A DNA stretch of 64,000 nt, taken from Roridomyces roridus. Its lineage: Eukaryota > Basidiomycota > Agaricomycetes > Agaricales > Mycenaceae. Where the stretch lies: assembly GCA_029378245.1 (NCBI GenBank), contig JARKIF010000066.1, positions 62,001-126,000 on the forward strand, in the 5' to 3' direction. This document shows, piece after piece, positions 23,616 to 34,226 of the stretch. The translations under genes were made by a program, and so were the position numbers. Each line of letters opens with the position of its first letter. The stretch's first letter is position 1. The notes under the pieces were generated by a model. It did no database searches and was not told the DNA's origin. It worked only from the letters and a program-made list of their open reading frames with translations.

Positions 23616-24952
23616 TAAGGTTCAAATATCACGATACATAGGGCTATTTGACCGTAAACGTATTGTGATACAAATGGGCTATCGGAAATATGGTTACGAG
23701 AACTTTACTTGTTATCGCCGTTTGTGGCACATCATTGATTTGATTGTTTGCCGCGCATCCGGCAGGCATCAGAAATTGTCTTCTATGTCGGAAAAACGTG
23801 ATCCGAATTATAATTGGACGTGGCTATTATGGGATGATAAGCGATTGTAATAGATTGTGATCAGTTTTGATCAACATGCGAGAAAGCCAACAATCAATCA
23901 AACTGCGCTGGGGACATGCTGGTCATGTCACGCTCTATCCGGAAAGTGCACAGGTCACACAGCAGCCTCAGTGAACCAGATTACCACCGAGATTGGGAAA
24001 TCCAGCCCACTTGTTCGTAGATTCTCCTCAATTATAATTCAATTATAAAAGGCTGTTTGGATTATGATATTATTTGTTTATAATTGGTGTATAATTGATT
24101 ATAATTGGATTATAATAAAAAAAGGCTTTTTCCGACATATCTCGGCAGCCACGGCACCTGGTGGTGTAGAAAGTGCTGATATCAATTCGGGGTGACCAGC
24201 GTCCACAAATTAAGGTGGTGGTACAAGGGAAAGAAACTCTGTTATTGGTAGGTACTCCAGGCCAGCTTTATACTCTACAAGAGAACAATAAGAAATACAA
24301 GATGTAATTGTGTCCAATTCGTTCTACAATGTTCCACAGTGTTCTATATGACTCCATTCAGCTCCAACAAACCTATGCATGTCCAGCATGCTGTGCGTGT
24401 CAGTCGGCTTGGCAATACCCCAACAGGTGGCATAATATTCTACCTCAATTCGTCTTTTTGGCCGCTGTATTTTTAGAGTATGACAGAACAATGGAAATTC
24501 AACTTGTTGTCTCAACTTAAACAACTGGTTCTCAGATTTTCCTGCGCGAATAAGAAGCTCAATCCACTCGGTCGGCATCAGCCTTTTAACCATCTGATTG
24601 TCAGGTTTTCGCGGTCGTGCGGTTGTCCACAACCTCACAAGTTCGAATCCCAACAAAGACCTTGTATTGTCTTGTTCCACAATGTAATGGAGATCCATTG
24701 GAGTACTCAGAATACATTGAAAAGACTGTCCCTACATTTTTTTCCAGCACACTGACACTGTCAGAGCCTCGACTGAAGAAACAACAAAATAAAATGATGG
24801 ACTAATCGAGACTTGAAGTGGCTTTTGGACATGAGGTTGTGGAAAAATTGCCGGTTGTCGCATTTTGGCAGAGGTTGTCAGGTTGTATGACCTGACAACC
24901 AAACTGTTAAAAGTCTGATGTCTCTTCATGAAAACTGCTCAGAATGAGGGTC
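23616..24952. other. AT-rich non-coding stretch
   Basis: Repeats of TTATAATT and TATAATTGG occur at 24030-24115. TATGTCGGAAAAA near 23788 and its reverse complement near 24128 may mark the ends of a roughly 355-bp MITE; no duplication is clear. Near 24860-24905 there is a palindrome-like TTGTCAGG..CCTGACAA. No gene seen. Confidence 0.3.
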
Positions 24953-25085
24953 TCAATAGTATGGAGGCCCGGAGCATCGCGCTTTGAAACACGATGATAA
25001 TCCGTGATGGCCGCTGCCAAAGACAGTTCCGGGGGAGGACCCAGTAACCATCGGCACATTCATCCGTAATCCAACATTGATTCAA
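24953..25085. repeat. Inverted-repeat arm, left
   Basis: About 130 bp (including GGAGGCCCGGAGCATCGCGC) is the reverse complement of sequence at 26510-26626 plus 27237-27282. The right arm is split by the hAT-like element. The arms enclose about 1.4 kb without a recognisable gene, so they may be TIRs of an older transposon or an inverted duplication. Confidence 0.6.
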
Positions 25086-26509
25086 CAGTCATTTCATCTG
25101 GGAACCGAATATGGGCGCACCTCTGAGGTTCAGTGCCGGGTACTGTTAGAGTGAGACTAATTGGAAGTGCGCGAGAGTTGCTTTAGCTATTAGAATAAGA
25201 ACTCAGTCTTCGCGCACAATGGTCGAACAAAGTCTATAATATTCACCTATTAGAATAAGAACTAGAATACGAGTTAGAACGAGAGAAAGGAAAACAGAGA
25301 AGAGTCGCTCACCTCAGTCTTCGCGCACAATGGTCGAACGAAGTCTGAGGGGAGACGGCTCAACGGTACAGAATATATAATCTACGCAGGAAGATATCCG
25401 ATGCTAAACCCGATACTAAGAAAAGAAGAAATAGCACCCATGTCCGTGTACAATACCGTTCTCCTCGCATTCACAAGAGTATACATCCCTGAACATTCAG
25501 GTCCCCGTGCAGGTTCACCAGCATTAGTTGCCAGGAGCAGCCAGGTACCGCCAACAGGTACACATGCCGAGCTGCTAGCCTGCTTACTCCTCCTGTTGGA
25601 ACTTGGTTGTGCGGCGCAGCGCGCGCTATCATCTATAGCGGATGAACTCCGATGCCCGCGTTTGTGAGTTGTGGTTGAATCTTTGAAACACAAATTTCAA
25701 ATTTCAAAAGCACATACTCGTGGGCCGATCCGGGACATAGTACAGATGTGTCGACTTGCTACTAAGTATGATGAGCGGGTGTGCGACTTCGGAGGGCTGA
25801 GTACAAAGAGAGAGAGGAGAGCACCGGCACGCACCGGCAAGAAGGAGTTGATTTATCCCCAACAGTCCTCTTCATCCCGCGAGTGCGCCAGACGAGACTC
25901 GTCACGAGAGTTTCCGACAGGCAGTCTCCCGTTTGGCAGAATGAACACCAGTACATAGTGATCCGGCACGCATACGGTTCCAACGAGGTCAGGGGGTGAT
26001 GAGGCGGACGGTCGTGGAAATATAGACTGCAGACGGGTCGGATTGATGCGAGTGACTTGTGAGGGATAAGCGGTGTAAAGAGCTCGGAGGGGGGAGGGAC
26101 CACCTGGGTAGCATGCTCTAGCTCTTTTTTGAAGCCCGCTGAGTACCCACCACACTCTCGACGCGTCCCTCGAGGGATGCGGACAGTCTACAGCGGTGTT
26201 AACGGGCTCCGAGCCAGGTGGTGATGCAGAGTAGAGGAATGGACGACCAGGAATGAACAGAAAGCCGGTCGACATGTCGATGTCGCGAGCGACATGAGAT
26301 GGTGGTGGTACGGAAGAAAGAGGTGATTTTGAACTCCGACTCCGACAGAAACAAATTGATCGTCGGTAGCCGATATCTAATCAATCGTATCAAACACTTT
26401 TAAGAAAACAAGGCAGTTGTCCAAACGACATGCATGCATGTAGCAAGCAAGCCCCGGATAGAAAAAAAAAAGTAGTTGCGGTGTCTGCCAGGCCAAGGTT
26501 GCTTCGACT
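25086..26509. other. Interior of the inverted-repeat structure
   Basis: The sequence ATTAGAATAAGAACT is repeated at about 25189 and 25247, and TCAGTCTTCGCGCACAATGG at about 25204 and 25316. TGTTAGAGTGAGAC near 25145 looks like an LTR start, but no matching end was found. Open frames are short and without known domains. Confidence 0.3.
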
Positions 26510-27282
26510 TGAACACTAACCGTGGAAAATCAATGTTGGAACGCGGCAAGACATGCCGACGGTTACGGGGTCCTTCCTCGGAACTGTCATTGGCAGCGGC
26601 CATCACAGATTATCATATGTTTCAAATAGGGATCGGCACCGTATCCGTACGGCTACGGCATACGTACGTACGGTACGGTACGTTGTCCGTACCGTAGCCG
26701 AGACAGCCTCAGTTGTCCGTACCGTACCGGCCCTGTATTTCGTCCGTATCGTACGGCGTATACGGCCGTATACGGTGATGGTGCACGGCATCATCGGCAT
26801 GCCGGCAAACCAGGTCGCCACAGTGATTTATCTTGACCACCGGACAGCCGATGAGTCTAGATCCATGTGCAACGGCCGCCGCGCATATCAGCAGGCGCGG
26901 GACGAGGCGGTACGACGCATCAATGTGATATGATCCAGGATCAATCAGCGCGCCGGGTGTTCTTTGAGTGTTCGTACTCGGTTTGTACCTTCCACACCAG
27001 TCCCAGCATGTTTTACTGACTTGGAAGATGTTAGAAATGCACTTGCTTTCATTCTTTCTCACCTGACAAACCCCCTTCACTCGACACCGGCTCTTCGTCC
27101 GTACGGTCCGTAATACGGCCGTACCGTACCGTGAGGGTCCAGAACGGCACCGTATCGTACCGTACGTACTCTCACGACATCTGTACGTCCGTGAGTTGGT
27201 CCGTACCGTATACGGTACGTACGGTGCCGATCCCTAGTTTCAAAGCGCGATGCTCCGGGCCTCCATACAATAGCCTCTCAAA
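26510..27282. repeat. Inverted-repeat arm, right (interrupted)
   Basis: This arm matches 24953-25085 in reverse, with a 610-bp insertion at 26627-27236. The other arm reads continuously across that point (GCTTTGAAACACGATGATAA), which supplies the empty site. Confidence 0.6.
26627..27236. mobile_element. Non-autonomous TACGGTACGG-type element, copy 2 (hAT-like)
   Basis: The ends TAGGGATCGGCACCGTA and TACGGTGCCGATCCCTA are flanked by perfect 8-bp duplications GTTTCAAA (26619-26626 and 27237-27244). Both ends are rich in TACGGTACGG motifs; the central about 300 bp differs from copy 1. No open frame of note. Confidence 0.88.
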
Positions 27283-27562
27283 GGTCAGGATTTATTGGAG
27301 AGTAACTACGGACAGGAGAAGGCGTCGAGGCTGAGGCATCATCAGCGTGATTGGCCCCGATGTGCGATGTGTCGTCGTCGTCCAGCAACATTGCGAAAAC
27401 ATAGTCACTCGGAAAACGTGGGGTGGGTGTCTGGAAATCTCCCACATGGGCCACGACTCACGAGTCCCACAAGGCCTGGATACGGACAGCAATTGGTCCG
27501 GGGCGCACTGCACACTTACTCACTGTGTTCCGACCCCTCGTGCACAGAGATTGTGTCTACTT

Positions 27563-28052
27563 GAGGCTATACAACTTTAGTAGCGTTAGGCGTCTGATGG
27601 CGCCTAACGATGTCATTGATGCCTAACCTCGGCAAGCCACCTATCCTTGGCATGTGCTTGGCAGTCCGCTACTGTGACTGTATGTCTGCCTCTCATGGGT
27701 GGATTCTGAGTCCTTCCATTCACAGACGAAAATGGGGGGGAGAGGACTGATTTGGGGGCCACTCAAATATATCCCCAACCTAACAGAGTCTAACCGCCAC
27801 TCACGGTGGATTCTGAGTTCTTCGTTCACTGACGAAAAAGGGGGGGAAAACACTGATTTGGGGCCACTCAAGTGTCTTGCCCAACCTAACCTAACAGAGT
27901 CTAACTGCCACTCACAGTGGATTCTGAGTCTTCAAAAAACTCTTGGCAGTTGATGGACAGGCTGAAAATCACATGGCAACCGGAAAATGTTGGGCATCAA
28001 GAAATGATCGTTAGGCGTGATGACGCCTAACGCTACTAAAACTGTCGTGCCT
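27563..28052. mobile_element. Palindrome-ended repeat element with internal tandem units
   Basis: The ends contain TTTAGTAGCGTTAGGCGTC in opposite orientations (27573-27593 and about 28015-28038), and each end also has an internal palindrome (GTTAGGCGTC..GCGCCTAAC). Inside, three direct units begin near 27698, 27800 and 27913, with CACTCACRGTGGATTCTGAG and (in two) a TTCACNGACGAAAA box. Exact boundaries and target duplication are unclear. Confidence 0.55.
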
Positions 28053-28387
28053 CTGTCTACTCTCGTGGACACGGCGGTCTGATAGGCTGTGGCTACCCCA
28101 GTGCAGGCACCAGTGCATGGAGGGTAGACGGAGCTAAGCAGGGGGGAGACGGAGGGTGGACACAGCCCGAAAAGTGAGCCGCACTCAAGGAGCCAGACGT
28201 CTGGCAGCGTGTGTCCATCTCGGTCTGTCCACGGGGATAGACCGACGTCAATCAGTGATGGACCCAGCGGCAAGGGCCTGGACCCAGGCTGGACGTGGGA
28301 TGCACTCATGGAGCCACATGTCAGTGCACGGGGTAGTCTCGGCAACCAGACCCTTATCACATCCCAAAGGGAACCCTGTCATAAGGG

Positions 28388-29387
28388 CTCGGTGACGGTG
28401 TTTGTTGGTGCCCAAAAGAATTACAAGAAATTCACCAAAAAAGGAAAGGGAAGGGAAAGAGAAAGAGAGAACTCACTAGGCTATTGTCCATCTGAGTCCT
28501 ACAAAGCAGCACTACTGTTATCCACTTGGAATCAGTCAGCCAGGTGCTGCAGATGAAGCGGTGCCGAGATGCCGCATCAATGATGCTATCATGATTCAAT
28601 GATCTTTCATGCTCAACACCCCTCCTGATCGCCTTCCCTCGGCAACTTCAGGTGTGACACTCTAGTGCTATTCCACTCCTTTGATCCAACGGTAGATAAT
28701 TTCCCTGTGGAAACTTGGCAGAGTTGCCCTTCCCAAGAAATTGATCTGGATCAGAGAGAGCTACTTTCAAGCCGGCAAGTGGCAGTTGCTGTGCGGGAAA
28801 TGTGAGGCCATAGCAGATGTACTTCATTGACAAGTATCTGCCGTGTCGTTGATTTTTTGCCGCGTGTAGCATGGATGCGATGATGATATTTCCTGTAATG
28901 CCGGGATTCCATGTTCAAGAGCTGAGAAACAGTCTTCATGCAACAATAGTGTGATATACCTGGCCTTGAGAGGTCCTTCACTTGACCCGCCGTTTATTTC
29001 CAGATTCCCAATAGTGTAGAAAGCTCCCTGACCGGTTTTCATATCACACATGTGATGCATCGAGCTTTGATCGAGCTATCAATTTATAATACTTCTCCGA
29101 ATCTACAAACCTCACAAAATTGATAAATACATGACCATTCCACGTACCTTTGAGATGTGACTTATATCTCTCAAAACGGTGCAGGATCAAGTGAGATACA
29201 ATTGAAAGAGACCCAAATCAGCGCGCGAGCACCAAGCGAGCACTCGTGGGAGAGTGCCAAGTTGCCGGTGTTCACGTGAAATATTTCCTTTTTAGTTTGC
29301 AAGTTTACCCCATTTGTTTTCAATTTGCAAGCAAATTGGGCTACACCGATTAGGGAATTTGATCCAACTAACACCGTAACCGTGCCG
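28388..29387. mobile_element. Mutator-like non-autonomous element, 9-bp TSD
   Basis: Exactly 1000 bp lies between two copies of TCATAAGGG (28379-28387 and 29388-29396). The opposite TIR of the host transposon has this 9-mer once, uninterrupted, giving the empty site. Ends are related inverted repeats (CTCGGTGACGGTGTTTGTTGG against CACGGTTACGGTGTTAGTTGG, about 17 of 20). A 9-bp duplication suggests a Mutator-like family. Open frames inside (28650-29060, minus strand) have no domain I know. Confidence 0.75.
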
Positions 29388-29396
29388 TCATAAGGG

Positions 29397-29607
29397 TCTG
29401 GGGCAATCCGTCGCAGCTAAGCGGGACATTGCGCTATCAATTTTGATGGCAAATTCCCACCATATGTAGGGCTGTAACATAGCTTTGATAACGATCCGAT
29501 AACAATTACAATACATCGATAAGCCTTTCTCCTGCTCCCTCCACCATCCCGGGACATCTAGACACCCCAGACAGCCTCTAGCAACCCCATAGCACCCCAC
29601 AGTACAC
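29397..29607 (+). promoter_or_regulatory. Inner part of left TIR, putative promoter/5' leader
   Basis: The DUF6589-type gene starts at 29609, one base inside the TIR end. The right TIR stands in the same relation to the helicase gene (ATG at 31745, TIR inner end at 31750). Since the TIRs are identical, they probably supply the same promoter to both genes. This is inference; no transcript data. Confidence 0.5.
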
Positions 29608-29608
29608 A

Positions 29609-30728
29609 ATGGCTTATCCAATTAGACCACACTGGGGGGAAATGCACTTCTCTGATGGATTTGAGGAGGAAGAAGCTGAAAGTACCATCGGAGCCTCCTC
29701 CAGCCCACCAGGACCACATATTCCAGACCTCTACTTCCCAGGAGTAGAGGAAGACACCAATTTTATGGATTTGGACCCTAATCAGCTTGGTGACAATTCA
29801 GATGATGAACGGGAAGATGCAACATATGGAGCCAGCTCTCGGGGCCACAGATACACAGATGCAGAAAAAACGAGCATTATTCTTGATTTTATCAAGGAAC
29901 GGTTCCCCCGGTACTCAGTCCACACACTCATAGACACGCTTTTTACCTCGGACAATGCTAGGATCAAGCAGTATGCCAATATATACTTGGCAGATTCCGG
30001 CTACTTGCATGTGCTTGATACAGTTATTGGAACTAGCTACCTCTCGGATCCCACAATTGCTGCTTGGATCATGCAAGCTGCGTATCATTGTGCAATCGTG
30101 AGCTCCACAACCTCACAACCAATGCATCCCGTGGACCGTTTCCTGCAGAAGCACACAGTCTTCAAGTTCCTGCTCATTCAATGAGTGTGGCCCATATCAA
30201 AGCCTTCTCTGTAACTGGTCTGTTGCAACTCTACGAGAGAACAATACCACACATTCAGTTTCTCTTGGGCTCCCTACTCCACAAAGACAGAGAGGACAGA
30301 GAAATGGGAGACCGATCCCAGCGCAACCCGCATATGGTAAACCTCTCTGAAACAGCCTCAAATACTCAAATCTGACTCTTTTTTGTTCAGGCTCGGACAA
30401 TGATAACATCTATGATTCTGAATTTACGCAGTCGGCAAAGCAATCTACATGCTGCTATGAATGGGCTCATGCTCTGGGATGGCAAGGTTCCTAGCCGCCT
30501 CATTTCAACTTTGAACCACTATGGCATTTGCACATCCGTCAAATATCAATACCTTGCTGTCACGGCGCTCTCCAACAATGCTCTTAGCCTGGCTCGGGCT
30601 GTGGCAAATGATCCCGCAAAAATATTCATCCTTCCTTATGACAATTATAACTGGGCAGGGAAGGCATGGGAGACGTCTGCTACACATGGGAATGTGACAC
30701 ATGATGAGGTCTCTGCTCTTCTAGTTGT
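29609..30728 (+). pseudogene. DUF6589-type protein, N-terminal part, truncated
   Basis: The acidic N-terminus (MAYPIRPHWGEMHF.., 29609) leads into segments I associate with the DUF6589 family of agaricomycete proteins: AFSVTGLLQLYERTIPHIQF, ARTMITSMILNLRSRQSN, WDGKVPSRLISTLNHYGIC, VANDPAKIFILPYDNYNWAG, SATHGNVTHDEVSALLVV. An intron is likely at 30338-30391. A frame change occurs near 30070-30090, and similarity stops at about 30728 where the antisense helicase sequence begins. The molecular role of DUF6589 is not known to me; location inside TIRs suggests a part in transposition. Confidence 0.62.
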
Positions 30729-31745
30729 TCTTCTTGCTTCATGCTCCATTTTCAAAATGATTGTTGAGAGTTCTGGACGAAAATTGCCCAAATTGATCAA
30801 GGTATATTCCGGACGAAGCCCAGCATAGCGGATGAGGGATGCTCTATAAAGTCTTGGGCACGTGGCAGACAATGCGATCAGTGGAACTTCCTCTCCTATG
30901 ATTGTACGGAGGAGATGGAGACATGAGTAGGGAGGGCGCCATCCATGTGTTTCATGCAAAAGGTGGGCCTCATCAATGTAGATGGCAGAAAGACGGTTCC
31001 TCCACCCAGGGGAATGAATAAGCCTGGCAAAAGTTGGACTTTCCAGCATTTCTGGACAGACATAGAGCACAAGCATGTCTCCTTCTGCAGCTAGTTCAAA
31101 ATCCTCTGCAGTGTTCTGCTCTGAATAGAGAAATAATGACTGGACACCCTGCAATTTGTTTCTACACCAATATGAGACTTGATGAATTAGAGGATCAATT
31201 GAACACTTACTGTTCTTCCCCATCTTGCCCAAGACTTGTATAAGGTGTAATGACCAGAGAGATTCCCTCCTTTTGTGCAAGCAGTGGCAGAACCCAAGAT
31301 AGGGATTTTCCGGACCCTGTAGGACTAATGACAACAGCATCTCGGTCCCGAGCAAGTACAAGATTGGATATCCAGACTTGATAACTCTTGATGTTACTAC
31401 CAACAGGAAGAATACCCCATTTGATGGCTAGATCTGTCCATTGAGATGGATCCAAAGCATCCATGGCTTTCAAGGGAGTGGGATTCAAGATTTCCACGGC
31501 CTTTTGGCGCTGAAGTCCGGGGTATTTAGTGCATAAGGCCGGAAGGACAGATTCTTCCCCTGAACATAGCCATGCCTGTAGGTTTTCTTGGTTTTAACTG
31601 GCTCTAGGGGATTCAAATTGCCCTCTGGGACTCTATCTTGAAGACTTAAATTCTGCAGAGTGGTAGACACAGATGGCACCCGGGAGTGTCCCTGCCGGCG
31701 TTGTCCCACGGACCCGGATTGCCGTGATGAACCTGTTTGGCTCAT
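30729..31745 (-). pseudogene. RecQ-like DEAH helicase, N-terminal domain, truncated
   Basis: The minus-strand start MSQTGSSRQSG is at 31745. Motif I is VVISPTGSGKSLSWVLPLLA, motif II IYIDEAHLLHETHGWRP and motif III LIALSATCP; the last recognisable part is NLGNFRPELSTIIL. The second RecA-like domain and RQC regions are absent because the gene is fused tail to tail with the convergent one near 30728. There is a frame change near 31490 (RPWKS then EILNPTPL) and an intron-like break near 31150-31215. Family members are ATP-dependent 3'-5' DNA helicases. Confidence 0.72.
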
Positions 31746-31749
31746 TACA

Positions 31750-32012
31750 GTGTACTGTGGGGTGCTATGGGGTTGCTAGAGGCTGTCTGGGGTGTCTAGA
31801 TGTCCCGGGATGGTGGAGGGAGCAGGAGAAAGGCTTATCGATGTATTGTAATTGTTATCGGATCGTTATCAAAGCTATGTTACAGCCCTACATATGGTGG
31901 GAATTTGCCATCAAAATTGATAGCGCAATGTCCCGCTTAGCTGCGACGGATTGCCCCAGACCCTTATGACAGGGTTCCCTTTGGGATGTGATAAGGGTCT
32001 GGTTGCCGAGAC
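31750..32012 (-). repeat. Right 263-bp terminal inverted repeat
   Basis: This is the reverse complement of 28336-28387 joined to 29397-29607, with no mismatch seen. The outermost part can fold into a hairpin (CCAGACCCTTAT against ATAAGGGTCTGG). It ends at ..GAGAC, followed by TA. Confidence 0.8.
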
Positions 32013-32171
32013 TATGGAGGTGCGGAACGCAGTGACTGAGATTGCCACTGGAGTCTGGCGTTCCCGGTATAGAACGCCGGCGAGATCGCTCCGAATAGTC
32101 GTGGCACACTCTGGAAGTACTCGATAACAAGGTGCCGTGCTAGTTCTCTAATTCTAAACCCTTTCTACTAG

Positions 32172-32574
32172 CAGTGTTCGCCCAGAGGGCTCTGAATCGG
32201 AGTCCCGGAGGCTCAAAGGCCTTGCAAAGGGCAAAGGGCTTTCTCATGGGGCATCTCAAAGGCCTTTGAGAAAGAACGGTATTTTTTCGAACATTAGATT
32301 TACGGGCACATAACCGCAGAGATGAGCTGTTTTCTGAATGCCCGGAACCAGCCAGCTAATTTCTTTCTCTGGTTGAGTAGAAATGGCACCCACAAAGGGG
32401 GCGGGTCATTGTCGGTGTTGATGCGCCTCCCGCCGGTGATTGATTGATGCGAAAAGCACGTGATCTCATAGGGCTCTGAGAGCTTTGAAATTCCATAAAA
32501 ATTTTCAGAGCCCTCTGCAGAGGGGTCTCAAAGGGCTATGAGCTCATAGGGCTTTGCCCTTTGGGCGAACACTG
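32172..32574. mobile_element. hAT-like MITE, CAGTG ends, 8-bp TSD
   Basis: The ends CAGTGTTCGCCCAGAGGGC and GCCCTTTGGGCGAACACTG are flanked by TCTACTAG at 32164-32171 and 32575-32582. The related sequence at about 61460-61500 (reverse strand) runs through this point without the insert. The interior is rich in AAAGGGC/CCTTTGAG repeats and non-coding. The right duplication overlaps the F-box copy's stop codon. Confidence 0.85.
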
Positions 32575-32578
32575 TCTA

Positions 32579-34226
32579 CTAGTACTTGCTTTTCCTCGGC
32601 ACAAGCAGCCTTCTCGGCCGCCAACGCGCCCCTCTTCGACAAACAAGTTGTACATTCTGAGCCTCGTGAAACTTTTCAGCCCACTTCACCCAGGGGGGTT
32701 CGGATATCTCGTCCCTGTACACGATTGAACGCCATTGAGCATCAACATATATCACAAGATTCATTGGACTTGAACATGTACTCGGGAATGTCCCAATCAA
32801 ACGAGGGGTGTTCGATTTCCTGCAGACTCGGGAAGAGCGTGCAGTCAAAGGCGGACAGGAATTTCTTGAGCTGGGAGGTTTGGCCGTACCTGACGAATGT
32901 CGGTCAGCACAATTCAATTCAATTCAATTCGGTGGAGATGGGATGTTGGTGTTCACCAGGCCGCTGGATCGAATACAATACGCTCAAGCCATACGTGCCT
33001 GTCGCACATCTTGAGCGTTTTTTTCTGCGTCAGTTCCTTCGCCTAAGACGAATTAAAACATCCGAGTGCTCATGGCAAGGTTTGAGACGCACCGCCTCAA
33101 TCTGGTCGATGTAGTCCGGGTCAAAGATAGTCAAGATCTTGACCGACGGAGATTTGTTGAACATGCATGTCCACACTCAACGCCGCGGGCGAAACTCGTA
33201 GTTCCTGGATCTTCATCCCGTGCTTATCGAGAAAGAGGTGGATATTTGACAACGCTAACAAGAGACCAAGGCCTGTCAGACAAGGAAGTCTGAGATACGG
33301 ATTCAGTCTGAGGAGTATACGGAATTTTGGACACGCACTCCATTCGCGAGAAGATTGCGACGAAAGACGGGTCAGCATTCTTGATGGTGAGTTCCTTCAA
33401 CTTGTCGAACGTCCCGACGGTGGCTCTGAGAGTATTCTTGAATACAGTCTTGCATTCCCAACTGAAATTCCTGATCTGTGGAAAGCGAGCAAAAATGCCC
33501 GCGTCTATCTTGTTCTGGTGTTTCTCTACAAAGAATCCCCGGAAAGTCCGAATGCCTTGCGTATTGTGTGCGCCGTACTGATAGAGCGAGAGGCGACGGA
33601 CATGCGAGCCGAGGGAGGGCTGATCCTTGAGACATCGGACAAAACTACGCATGCCGTCGGCCGAGTAGATGCACGGTGTTTCGTACAGATACGGGATTGC
33701 CAAGCGCTGCTACGTATGAGCGAGATAAACGAAAGGAAAATCTGGACTGACATAGAATAGTTTACAAACGAGCAGAGGCAACAACCGTTTTGGCGGGCCA
33801 TTTGGGTCGAACTCAATAGATCCGACCTCCTCTTCGTCATGGGCATCGACCGGGAATGTGTATTCGCGGAAATCGCCAATCACGAAAGACAGGACACGAC
33901 CCCATACGGCTTCCTCGACTGCGGGAGAGGCTGCCAGTTCCGCGGGATAAAAAAATGGGGGCTTGGGTACGCCGTCAAATAGACTGGACTCTGGTTAGCA
34001 ATGCCTAATAACCCATAGGATGACGCACGGAAGGTCCATGAGCGCCGCGAGTCTGGAATCTTCCTTCACTGCCTTGACGAATTGGGCGCTCAAGGGCTTG
34101 CGAGCGCGTGCTTTGGGCCGGATCTGCTGTAAAGCCGGATTACGGACGATGGTCGACAGATATTCAGGCACTCCGGTGCTGAACAGATACTTTTCAAAGT
34201 CCGAACATCAGGAAAAAGCCACCTGG
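32579..34226 (-). pseudogene. C-terminal half of an F-box family gene
   Basis: The minus strand starts abruptly near 34226 with FEKYLFSTGVPEYLSTIVRNPALQQIRPKARARKPL (equal to the intact gene from about residue 210) and continues through LLPLLVCKLF, RLAIPYLYETP, FSWECKTVFKNTLRATVGTF and LKELTIKNADPSFVAIFSRM to the tail ARWRPRRLLVPRKSKY with its stop at 32579. A deletion joins YGAHNTQGIR to TFRGFFVEKHQ. The N-terminal half is missing at the boundary of the transposon island. Confidence 0.7.

Larger units (their letters stand above)
28336..32012. mobile_element. Long-TIR transposon with convergent DUF6589-type and RecQ-type genes
   Basis: Both termini carry a 263-bp inverted repeat starting GTCTCGGCAACCAGACCC; the left is 28336-28387 plus 29397-29607 and the right is 31750-32012. 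By eye they are identical once the nested 1000-bp element is removed. TA flanks both ends. Inside are two convergent gene fragments that meet tail to tail near 30728, so this copy is an internally deleted derivative of a larger element. I do not recognise it as a described superfamily. Confidence 0.75.

Noticed and set aside
25145..25380. Solo LTR beginning TGTTAGAGTGAGAC
   Set aside because: No matching CA end or 5-bp duplication was found; direct repeats alone are not enough.
28650..29060. Overlapping minus-strand frames that could be exons of a gene
   Set aside because: All three frames are open for similar lengths and none shows a domain; they lie inside the non-autonomous 1000-bp element.
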